Assembly (NCBI GenBank): GCA_902491515.1
Contig: CABUIC010000022.1
Span: 1-44,055 of the forward strand
Source of the DNA: an uncultured Porphyromonadaceae bacterium
Lineage (GTDB): Bacteria; Bacteroidota; Bacteroidia; Bacteroidales; Muribaculaceae
Length of the DNA: 44,055 nt
Direction: 5' to 3'
The notes under the pieces are model-generated. The model had not been told where the DNA came from. It saw only the letters and a program-made list of their open reading frames with translations, and did not search any database. A program made the position numbers and the translations under genes. Below are positions 8,303 to 14,822 of this stretch, piece after piece (the first letter of the stretch is position 1; every line of letters begins with the position of its first letter).

Positions 8303-9039
8303 GCAGCGAGAAGCCCAATGCCGGGACCACACACAGCTACCCCGAGCGCGTGAACATCCGGGGTGCGCTGGTGTACCCCTTCACCTCCGCCGACCAGCTC
8401 ATTGACTTCGCCGACGAACGCAAGGGCATCCTCGTGGCCGTGAACGCCCACAAGCTCCTCGACGCCAACGAGAAGACCCTCCCCATCATCAACAACAACA
8501 TCGCCTACTGCGACGGCGCCGGGGCTGTGGCCGCGGCCAAAATCAAGGGCGCCGAAGGCGCCGTGAAGCTCGCCGGCTGCGAGATGTGGCTCAAAATCAT
8601 CGAGCGCTTCCACGACAGCAAGACTTTCTACATCGTCGGAGCCAAGCCCGCGGTCCACGAGGCAACCGTGACGAAACTCCGCGAGGAGTTCCCCGGCATA
8701 CGCATTCTCGGCCACCGCGACGGATACATCAAGACCCCCGAAGAACGCGAGGACCTGCTGAAGGACGTAGCCGAAAAGCGCCCCGACATCGTATTCGTGG
8801 CAATGGGCTCCCCCGCGCAGGAGCTCCTCATGAGCGAGATGCTCGAGCGCCACCGCGCAATATACCAGGGCCTCGGCGGAAGCTTCGACGTCTACACCGG
8901 AAACGTCCCCCGCGCCCCGAAATGGATGGCCGAGCACAAGCTCGAGTTCCTCTACCGCCTCATCAGGCAGCCGAAACGCATAAAGCACGACATTGACTAC
9001 CTGCGCTTCGTATGGTGGTACATCACAAAGAATTTCTGA
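8299..9039 (+). CDS. wecG: WecG/TagA/CpsF family glycosyltransferase (ManNAcA transferase)
   Basis: The 246-residue protein belongs to the WecG/TagA/CpsF family (GT26). Family landmarks are AVNAHKLLDANE, AYCDGAGAV, FYIVGAKPAVHEA, PDIVFVAMGSPAQEL, GLGGSFDVYTGNVPRAPKWM and the basic C-terminal LYRLIRQPKRIK. In enterobacteria WecG transfers ManNAcA to GlcNAc-PP-undecaprenol. Here the neighbouring wecC and wecB support ManNAcA as the donor sugar, but the acceptor lipid is inferred. The protein probably associates with the inner face of the cytoplasmic membrane through its C-terminus. The gene overlaps wecC by 4 nt and wecB by 1 nt (TGATG). Confidence 0.88.
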   Translation: MSSEKPNAGTTHSYPERVNIRGALVYPFTSADQLIDFADERKGILVAVNAHKLLDANEKTLPIINNNIAYCDGAGAVAAAKIKGAEGAVKLAGCEMWLKIIERFHDSKTFYIVGAKPAVHEATVTKLREEFPGIRILGHRDGYIKTPEEREDLLKDVAEKRPDIVFVAMGSPAQELLMSEMLERHRAIYQGLGGSFDVYTGNVPRAPKWMAEHKLEFLYRLIRQPKRIKHDIDYLRFVWWYITKNF

Positions 9040-10199
9040 TGAAAAAGATAATGCTCATCTTTGGGACCCGTCCCGAAGCCATAAAGATGGCCCCGCTCGT
9101 CAAGGCCCTCCAGGCACGTTCCGGGGAGTTCCGGACCGTCGTGGCCGTCACGGGCCAGCACCGCCAGATGCTCGACCAGGTGCTCCGACTCTTCGAAATC
9201 ACCCCCGACTACGACCTAAACATCATGAAGCAGGGCCAGGACCTCACGGACGTCACCTGCCGCATCCTCACCGGAATGCGCGACATCCTCAAGGCCGACC
9301 GCCCCGACCTCGTGCTTGTACACGGCGACACCTCGACCTCCACCGCCGCCGCCCTCAGCGCCTTCTACGAGCAGATTCCCGTAGGCCACGTCGAGGCCGG
9401 ACTCCGCACCGGCGACATCTACTCCCCCTGGCCCGAAGAGATGAACCGGCGCCTCACGGGACGCATCGCCACTCTCCACTTCTCCCCCACGGGCAAGAGC
9501 CGCGACAACCTCCTTGCCGAGAACGTCGACCCCGCGCAGATTACCGTCACCGGAAACACCGTCATCGACGCGCTGAAGACCGTCGTCTCCAAAATCGAAG
9601 GTGACGCCGAGCTCGACCGGACCCTCGCCGCCGGAATGGCCGAGGCCGGATACGACGTGGCCGCGCGCCTTGCCGACGGAAAGCGCCGCATGGTGCTCAT
9701 GACCGGACACCGCCGCGAGAACTTCGGCGAAGGCTTCCACAACATCACCCTCGCCATCAAGGATCTCGCCGAGCGCTATCCCGACGTGGACTTCGTCTAT
9801 CCCATGCACCTCAACCCGAATGTCCGCCGCCCCATCGCCGAGACTTTCGGAGGCACGATACATCCCAACGTGTTCTTCATCGAGCCCCTCGACTACCTCC
9901 CCTTCGTCTACATGATGAAGCAGAGCTACCTCATCATCACCGACAGCGGCGGCATTCAGGAGGAAGCGCCCTCGCTCGGCAAGCCCGTGCTCGTGATGCG
10001 CGAAGTGACCGAGCGCCCCGAGGCTCTCGAGGCGGGCACAATCCGCCTCGTGGGCACCGACCGCGCGAAAATCGTCACGGAGGCCGCCCGCTTCCTCGAC
10101 GACGAGGCGTACTACAAGGCCAACAGTCTCAAGGCCAACCCCTACGGCGATGGTCAGGCATGCCGCCGCATCATCGATTTCATCGCCGAGAAGCTCTAA
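9039..10199 (+). CDS. wecB: UDP-N-acetylglucosamine 2-epimerase (non-hydrolysing)
   Basis: The 386-residue cytoplasmic enzyme interconverts UDP-GlcNAc and UDP-ManNAc. Motifs in order are MLIFGTRPEAIKMAPLVKAL, VTGQHRQMLDQVL, VHGDTSTSTAAALSAF, GHVEAGLRTGD, PEEMNRRL, MTGHRRENFGEGF, YPMHLNPNVRRPI, DSGGIQEEAPSLGKPVLVMR and TERPEA. Length matches WecB/MnaA. The start at 9039 overlaps the wecG stop; an upstream in-frame GTG or ATG inside wecG was rejected because the family begins at MKKIMLIFGTRPE. It is the last gene of the operon and is followed by a large hairpin at 10221-10270. Confidence 0.94.
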   Translation: MKKIMLIFGTRPEAIKMAPLVKALQARSGEFRTVVAVTGQHRQMLDQVLRLFEITPDYDLNIMKQGQDLTDVTCRILTGMRDILKADRPDLVLVHGDTSTSTAAALSAFYEQIPVGHVEAGLRTGDIYSPWPEEMNRRLTGRIATLHFSPTGKSRDNLLAENVDPAQITVTGNTVIDALKTVVSKIEGDAELDRTLAAGMAEAGYDVAARLADGKRRMVLMTGHRRENFGEGFHNITLAIKDLAERYPDVDFVYPMHLNPNVRRPIAETFGGTIHPNVFFIEPLDYLPFVYMMKQSYLIITDSGGIQEEAPSLGKPVLVMREVTERPEALEAGTIRLVGTDRAKIVTEAARFLDDEAYYKANSLKANPYGDGQACRRIIDFIAEKL

Positions 10200-10220
10200 G
10201 AGCAACGCTGACAATTTTTT

Positions 10221-10270
10221 AGGCCCAATAAGCCCGCTATGCCCGATAGGGCACAGAGCTTATTGGGCCT
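10221..10270. terminator. Nested hairpin downstream of wecB
   Basis: AGGCCCAATAAGC (10221-10233) and GCTTATTGGGCCT (10258-10270) form a perfect 13-bp stem. The 24-nt loop contains a second GCCC-GATA-GGGC hairpin. There is no T tract, so this may be a transcript-stabilising structure or a terminator without a U run. It lies 21 nt past the wecB stop. Confidence 0.5.
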
Positions 10271-10294
10271 AAGTGTGTTTATAGGCCTTAAATC

Positions 10295-10366
10295 TTATAA
10301 GAATTATAAGAATTATAAGAATTATAAGACTTATAAGACTTATAAGACTTATAAAATTTATAAATC
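10295..10366. repeat. Tandem array of eight 9-bp units
   Basis: Eight units run head to tail: TTATAAGAA three times, TTATAAGAC three times, then TTATAAAAT and TTATAAATC. The array ends exactly where the minus-strand stop codon at 10367-10369 begins. It is a local AT-rich island in GC-rich sequence, between convergent genes. Confidence 0.9.
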
Positions 10367-10813
10367 TCATCCCCACGGGCGGATGGCGGGGATTGTTTCC
10401 GGGGCGGCGAGTCGGCGGAGGGCCGCGAGGGCTGCCGAGGCGAGGGCATCGTTAGCCGCCGAGACTTCCGGGGCCGAGGAGCGGTAGGCGATAGCGAGAA
10501 TGCGGCGCTCAAGGGCCGTCTCGAGCTGTAGGCGGATTGCTCCGCTGTTGCGGCCTGCGGCCTCGTCTGGAATCTCTACCACAAGGAAATCGGGCTCGCC
10601 GGAAGTTCCGTCGGTGAACTCGCCGAGGGCAAGGAAGGGAAGGATGTCGGCCATGAGAGTGGCCCAGGCGGAGACAGCGACGCGCCGGAGGGCGAGGTCG
10701 TGTTCGTGGCGGAGAATGGCCGGACGCGCGGGAGCGTCGGCCGAGGCGCTCATAAGCGCCGCGTCGGCGTAGACGCCTCGGAGAAGCTGGGTAAGGGAAA
10801 CGGATATGGTCAT
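10367..10813 (-). CDS. Hypothetical 148-aa protein, last gene of the capsid-like block
   Basis: I do not recognise this protein. It is Ala- and Leu-rich and predicted mostly helical, with a central segment AWATLMADILPFLALGEF and a C-terminal helix rich in Ala. It has no signal peptide or clear membrane span. It overlaps the preceding gene by 4 nt (ATGA at 10810-10813), so translation is probably coupled. Its place after portal-like and capsid-like genes suggests a small virion or neck/adaptor protein, by position only. The coding sequence is very GC-rich, as in the rest of the block. The stop codon directly abuts the 9-bp tandem array. Confidence 0.6.
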   Translation of the reverse strand: MTISVSLTQLLRGVYADAALMSASADAPARPAILRHEHDLALRRVAVSAWATLMADILPFLALGEFTDGTSGEPDFLVVEIPDEAAGRNSGAIRLQLETALERRILAIAYRSSAPEVSAANDALASAALAALRRLAAPETIPAIRPWG

Positions 10814-11202
10814 GGTTCAAGGGAAGGACGGAGATGTTTCTGAATAATCCGCATTGCCGAGCGGAGGGAGATATGGAAGGACGTGGGGCGCCTGAAGGCG
10901 AGGGTATAACGGATGCCGAAAGCAGGGTCGAGCCATGGACGCTGGCGCAGAACGGCGTCCACGTTCCGGCAGAAATCAATCCAGAAGCCGTCGTCCTTGT
11001 CCGGCACGCGCCCCAGAAGATAGGCCGCATAGACTTTCGAGGCCGATGCCTCCGAGGCGTAGAAGTGGCGCGGGCGGACGCGGAGGGCAAGCTGCGCGAG
11101 CGTCTTGGCCGGCATAAGCTGCCGCTCGGGGAGTTCGCGGAGTATGTTCCTGCAAATCTCCACGAACTCGCCGTCGCGGCTGCGGGTGAATGTATTGCTC
11201 AT
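10810..11202 (-). CDS. Hypothetical 130-aa basic protein of the capsid-like block
   Basis: This 130-residue protein is not recognised. It is basic (many Arg) with aromatic residues in the second half (DDGFWIDFCRNVDAVLRQRP; HISLRSAMRIIQKHL). It lacks a signal peptide. A consensus Bacteroidetes promoter lies 57 nt upstream at 11259-11290, after the end of the portal-like gene, so this gene and the following 148-aa gene can be transcribed apart from the capsid and portal genes. A head-completion or nucleic-acid-associated role would fit the position and charge but is inference. Confidence 0.6.
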   Translation of the reverse strand: MSNTFTRSRDGEFVEICRNILRELPERQLMPAKTLAQLALRVRPRHFYASEASASKVYAAYLLGRVPDKDDGFWIDFCRNVDAVLRQRPWLDPAFGIRYTLAFRRPTSFHISLRSAMRIIQKHLRPSLEP

Positions 11203-11258
11203 AGAACAAGATGTTGATAAAGGTTGGAGAATAAGGCTGTGTGTGTGTTTTCACACCG

Positions 11259-11290
11259 CAAAGATATGGCAAGTTTTGCAGATATGCAAA
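11259..11290 (-). promoter_or_regulatory. Internal minus-strand promoter inside the capsid-like block
   Basis: Read on the minus strand: TTTG (11290-11287), a 20-nt spacer and TATCTTTG (11266-11259). This matches the Bacteroidetes consensus fully. It sits in the 110-nt gap between the portal-like gene and the 130-aa gene, the only sizeable gap in the block apart from the one after the capsid gene. Confidence 0.75.
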
Positions 11291-11312
11291 TGTTTCTGCA
11301 ATTAATTTTGGT

Positions 11313-12614
11313 TTATTTCAACGCGGTGTTTTTCAGCTTTGCGTCGCGGCCCTCGCGGAATGAGGTGAAGGAGTCGAAGATGTCGAGAAGGCCGAGGGAA
11401 GCGGTGTCGAGGCGTGCGTTGTAGGTCTCGGCCCCGACGGAGGCCGGCACATTCTTTCCGAGAAGCACGTCGCCTACTCCGGAATTGTCCTCGAAGAGCT
11501 TCATCTGGAGGTCGAGGAGACGGTATGCACCGTCGGCCGTCCCCTTGGCGGCGACCTGAGCTGGCATAGGCACGTTGGGCGCGCCGACAATCGGAATCAC
11601 GGCGTCGGGCCTCGCCCATCGGTCCGCCAGGTCCTGCATTCTCACCCCCGCCGGGAGCTGCGACACGGGATAGATGAGCGCCCCCTTGGCCGAGCTTGCC
11701 AGAATGTTGTCCACCTGACAGACGAGGCGGTTGATATACTTCTGATTCTCGATCAGCCCCTCGACATAGGAGTGAATCTCGCCGTCGATAAGGGGATAAA
11801 ACTTCACGGCGAAAGGATGCGAGCGATGGGAGAAGGGGGAGGTGTGGATGTCGAGGAGGCTGCCATCCGGCGCGAACCAGCGGCATACCCACGAGAAGCT
11901 GAAGTCCGCGCCCGAGCGGACCGGCGCCGCGTCGCGGGTCCACACCTCGGCCACACGCATCTTGCGAGGGTCGTCGGCGGAAAAGAAATCGCCCCCGCCC
12001 GGCGATGAAAGACTGCTGAAGCCGCCTTCGGGCGCCTCGTCCGAAAGCACGCAGCGGCGGAAAGCCTCGCGGACCAGCACCGTGCGCCCGGCGTCGCCGC
12101 GGGCGAAGCGGCTCACGGCCTCCTGGTAGCTCATGTCGTGGAGCATGCCGACAAGCTCGATGTCGCAGCCCCGCGGGTCGGAGAATCGATTGACGAAAAA
12201 GCGGCGCGGATCGACATTATCGACCCATGGCCCCGGGACGCCCTCGCGGCGGAGTGCCGACAGGCGCTGGACCGCGGCGCCCGAGATGAGGAATTCCTCG
12301 AGCAGGCGGCAGTCGAGCTCCACGAGGGCGTTGCGGCGGCTGACGGGGTCGGTGTAGCGTCCGGTCGCCGAATTGACGGCCCGGAAACGCCCGACGACAG
12401 TCTTGATGAGTCGGCGGATCATGTTGTTGGTGATGGGCGTGCGGCCCTCGTGGGCGAGGATTTCGCCCTCGGTGAGTCCTCGGGGCCCGCAGGCGGCGCG
12501 GTCGCTCCACTGGTCGCCGTAGGTGAAGCGCTTGTTGCGCTCGCGGTCCGCGCGGAAAGCGGCTCCCGCGGACCATGCGCCGAAAGCACGGCGGAGATGT
12601 TCGTTTTCAGTCAT
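11313..12614 (-). CDS. Phage portal-like protein
   Basis: The 433-residue protein has the general layout of phage portal proteins. The N-terminus contains YGDQWSD, then a long helical region ITNNMIRRLIKTVVGRFRAV, as in portals that open with a 'N..I..iv....G' segment. It continues with LDCRLLEEFLISGAAVQR, VDPRRFFVNRF, YVEGLIENQKYINRLVCQVD (a stem-like helix) and a C-terminus with DNSGVGDVLLG. No signal peptide is present. It is shorter than P22-type portals and closer to SPP1-type length. It overlaps the upstream 185-aa gene by 4 nt (ATGA). No terminase gene is adjacent, which is unusual. The portal assignment is by overall pattern, not by a decisive motif; a profile search would settle it. 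Confidence 0.55.
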   Translation of the reverse strand: MTENEHLRRAFGAWSAGAAFRADRERNKRFTYGDQWSDRAACGPRGLTEGEILAHEGRTPITNNMIRRLIKTVVGRFRAVNSATGRYTDPVSRRNALVELDCRLLEEFLISGAAVQRLSALRREGVPGPWVDNVDPRRFFVNRFSDPRGCDIELVGMLHDMSYQEAVSRFARGDAGRTVLVREAFRRCVLSDEAPEGGFSSLSSPGGGDFFSADDPRKMRVAEVWTRDAAPVRSGADFSFSWVCRWFAPDGSLLDIHTSPFSHRSHPFAVKFYPLIDGEIHSYVEGLIENQKYINRLVCQVDNILASSAKGALIYPVSQLPAGVRMQDLADRWARPDAVIPIVGAPNVPMPAQVAAKGTADGAYRLLDLQMKLFEDNSGVGDVLLGKNVPASVGAETYNARLDTASLGLLDIFDSFTSFREGRDAKLKNTALK

Positions 12615-13168
12615 GGCAGGTCAAGGTCAATGGATTGGAAAAGAGGGGTGAGAGCGGCCTCGTCGAGCGTGAAGCGCTCGGGGCCGGGGTCGAGGACTCC
12701 GCGTGCGAGCATCACGGCCCGCGAGGTCATCGGATGGAGGTAGACACTGCGCCCGTCTGGCCCGAGCACCGCGCGGGGAGTTCCGGGGGCGGGACAGGTG
12801 TAGATATTGTCGGCGGCCATGAGCATCGCCGGAAGGGCTTCGGAGGGCTCGACCTCCGCCGGGCGCGTCCAGCCCTCGAGACGCAGCTCGAACAGCCGCA
12901 CGCAGGCCTCGGGAAGGCGCAGAACCGCCAGACCTTCGCGCAGCGACTCCGGCGAGCCGAGGGCAGAAGCCACATCCTCCACGGCGAGGAGCCCGCGGGG
13001 GGCCTCCCTCAGTAGGCGGACATAGGCGCGGCGCAGGGAATCGCCTATCATGGCGTCGAGCGCGAGGCCGTCGGTATACTCTACGGTGCAGTCCTCGCGC
13101 GAGTGGACGAGGCCGGCGAAGAGCCGGTAGCGGGAAGCCATTTCGGATTTGGGAATTGTGGTTTTCAT
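12611..13168 (-). CDS. Hypothetical 185-aa protein between capsid-like and portal-like genes
   Basis: I do not recognise this 185-residue protein. It is rich in Leu, Ala and Arg, likely helical in the first 110 residues (YRLFAGLVHSRED; DSLRRAYVRLLREAPRG; SLREGLAVLRLPEACVRLF), with a more mixed second half (SVYLHPMTSRAVMLARGVLD). I chose the ATG at 13168 (MKTTIPKSEM); upstream codons would run through the palindromic intergenic repeat. It overlaps the portal-like gene by 4 nt. Position suggests a virion assembly factor or decoration protein, but nothing in the sequence proves that. Confidence 0.6.
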   Translation of the reverse strand: MKTTIPKSEMASRYRLFAGLVHSREDCTVEYTDGLALDAMIGDSLRRAYVRLLREAPRGLLAVEDVASALGSPESLREGLAVLRLPEACVRLFELRLEGWTRPAEVEPSEALPAMLMAADNIYTCPAPGTPRAVLGPDGRSVYLHPMTSRAVMLARGVLDPGPERFTLDEAALTPLFQSIDLDLP

Positions 13169-13206
13169 GGGGATATTATATAGTTGACTGTTATTCAATG
13201 ATGTAA

Positions 13207-13272
13207 AGACGTGCCATAGCACGTCCGCCCCGTCAGGGCAATTTGTTTCGGCGGGGCGGAAGCGCCATGGCG
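13207..13272. repeat. Palindromic intergenic repeat related to the MITE inner module
   Basis: GACGTGC-CATA-GCACGTC at 13208-13225 is followed by CCGCCCCG (to 13232). The mirror image CGGGGCGG (13252-13259) and the palindrome CGCCATGGCG (13263-13272) follow. The half-module (palindrome plus CCGCCCCG) matches the inner module of the elements at 5179 and 38368. It fills most of the 109-nt gap after the capsid-like gene and may act as a transcript-level hairpin. Confidence 0.65.
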
Positions 13273-13277
13273 GTCGG

Positions 13278-14570
13278 TTACGAGCGTACACCCACCACGC
13301 GGACGTGCGACTTGGGATAGCGGAGCACGAGGCAGCTTGCCTCCGTGAGCACCACGGCGTCGGTGTTGCGCTGGCCGCTCTTGCGCAGGTCGAGGGTCTC
13401 GCAGTTAAAGGGGATGTGGACGTACTTCGTCACGTACTCGGGATCCAGGATGAAGCCGTTGTCCTCATACCCGCACTGGTCGAAAATCTCGGAGTGCACC
13501 ACGTAGAGCGTGCCGAAGTTCGAGCGGATTTCGCGGAACTCGATGCCCCACTTGACGACGGTCTCGCCGGCTGAGACAACCTTGCTGTACTGGATGTTGC
13601 TCAGAGCCTCGAGGAGCTTTGTGCCCGCGATGAGAATCTTGCGCTTCGAGCCGTTGCAGCCAACGAAGGCCTTGCTGCACAGCTCCACGAGGTCGGCGTG
13701 ACCCGGATTGGTGAGCGGGAACTGGTGGTCGGCTCCCGCCTGATGCCAGATGCCTCCGGTGAGGTAGACGTCCTGATTCTTCGCGGGGTCGAAGAACTTG
13801 AGTCCGCGCCCGAAGATGAAGCTCTTCTCCATTCCGAGACGCATGTCGATGATGGCCGCTTCTTCCTGGTCGGAGAAGTTCCAGCCCAGCTCCTTACGGG
13901 CGATTTTCATGAGCGTTGACTGCTCGACCTGCATCTTGAAAATCTGGCAGTTGTTGCTCGCGCGCTTGGGAAGCGCGGAGAACTGGCCGGTCTGTACGTC
14001 GAGCTCCGCTGCCGCTCGGCCCATGCGGACAAGACGGGTTCCGGAGGGGAGATTTGGGATGAACTTGCCGCCGCCTCCGAGGCCACCGGACGATGTCTGC
14101 GGGTTGACGACCACCACGCAGTAGCGTCCCTTGGCCTCGCGCTTGGCCGAGACATAGAGCACGATCGACTCATTGCCGTCCTTCATGGGCACGAAGAGCG
14201 TGTCCGTAACGTCGAGAGGCTGGTCCACGACGATGTCCATCGTGCTCACATCGCCCTCGGTCTCGAGCGTGCCCCCGCAATCGGCCTTGAGCTCGAGCTC
14301 GCCGGGGCGCACGTCCACCGTGGCATACTCCACCTTCATGGAGCGGCACGGGCGCGAGGCCGCGCAACGGCTGATCTGGTCGACGGGGGTCGACATCGGG
14401 CGCACCTTCACGATGCGGCGGTCGATGCTGTCGGAAAGGAGGTCGGGAGCCGCGAGCTCCGCGATGGTGGTGGTCAGCGGCTGGTCGGCCACGTGCTGGC
14501 CGCCGTCGGTTCCCGCGATGATGTTTTCCTCGCTGTTGAGGGTTTCGGTGTTGAGGTTTTCTGTGTTCAT
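13278..14570 (-). CDS. Phage major capsid-like protein (SU10/DUF5309-like)
   Basis: The 430-residue protein resembles HK97-fold major capsid proteins of the SU10/DUF5309 type. The pattern is an N-terminal extension, a beta-rich domain ending in a Gly-rich turn (SSGGLGGGGKFIP), the long spine-helix-like region STLMKIARKELGWNFSDQEE with AIIDMRLGMEKSFIFG, and LTGGIWHQAG. A further A-domain-like part has KILIAGTKLLEALSN, IEFREIRSNFGTLYVVHSEI, ILDPEYVTKYVH and a C-terminal strand pair. I chose the ATG at 14570 because upstream codons are divergent in character and a TAACTTTG -7 box lies upstream. It is the first gene of the block. No scaffold or prohead protease gene is adjacent. Confidence 0.6.
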   Translation of the reverse strand: MNTENLNTETLNSEENIIAGTDGGQHVADQPLTTTIAELAAPDLLSDSIDRRIVKVRPMSTPVDQISRCAASRPCRSMKVEYATVDVRPGELELKADCGGTLETEGDVSTMDIVVDQPLDVTDTLFVPMKDGNESIVLYVSAKREAKGRYCVVVVNPQTSSGGLGGGGKFIPNLPSGTRLVRMGRAAAELDVQTGQFSALPKRASNNCQIFKMQVEQSTLMKIARKELGWNFSDQEEAAIIDMRLGMEKSFIFGRGLKFFDPAKNQDVYLTGGIWHQAGADHQFPLTNPGHADLVELCSKAFVGCNGSKRKILIAGTKLLEALSNIQYSKVVSAGETVVKWGIEFREIRSNFGTLYVVHSEIFDQCGYEDNGFILDPEYVTKYVHIPFNCETLDLRKSGQRNTDAVVLTEASCLVLRYPKSHVRVVGVRS

Positions 14571-14642
14571 AGTACTGAAATTTGGATTAAGATGTTGATG
14601 AATGTATTTTCGCCGCCGGGCCGTTATGTCCGGCTGACGATG

Positions 14643-14650
14643 CAAAGTTA
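14643..14650 (-). promoter_or_regulatory. -7 box of the capsid-like gene
   Basis: Read on the minus strand, TAACTTTG matches TAnnTTTG and lies about 72 nt upstream of the ATG at 14570. No clear -33 TTTG is visible at the usual distance. Confidence 0.5.
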
Positions 14651-14807
14651 CTACTGAAAACCGGGCCTCCGACGCCCGCACGGCACATCCTGCCGTTTAA
14701 CATTTTCCAACACGCCGCCACCGGAGGCGCAATCCGCTGAAACAGTCCGATTTGCCCCCAACGCAGCCCGTGCCACAAAAATGCGCCTTTTTTTGAGAAA
14801 TTTTTCG

Positions 14808-14815
14808 TACCTTTG
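14808..14815 (+). promoter_or_regulatory. -7 box of the DUF1573-mtnN-AlbA_2 operon
   Basis: TACCTTTG matches TAnnTTTG and lies 7 nt before the ATG at 14823, implying a very short leader or leaderless mRNA. A T-rich tract with TTTG at 14792-14795 lies upstream, but the 12-nt spacing is too short for a canonical -33. Confidence 0.5.
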
Positions 14816-14822
14816 CAGGGTT

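Noticed and set aside
10295..10366. Possible CRISPR array
   Set aside because: Units are 9 bp with no spacers and no cas genes nearby; this is a simple tandem repeat.
13278..14570. Encapsulin nanocompartment shell protein
   Set aside because: At about 430 residues with an N-terminal extension, and next to a portal-like gene, it fits phage major capsid proteins better than encapsulins, which are usually about 270 residues and sit beside a cargo enzyme gene.
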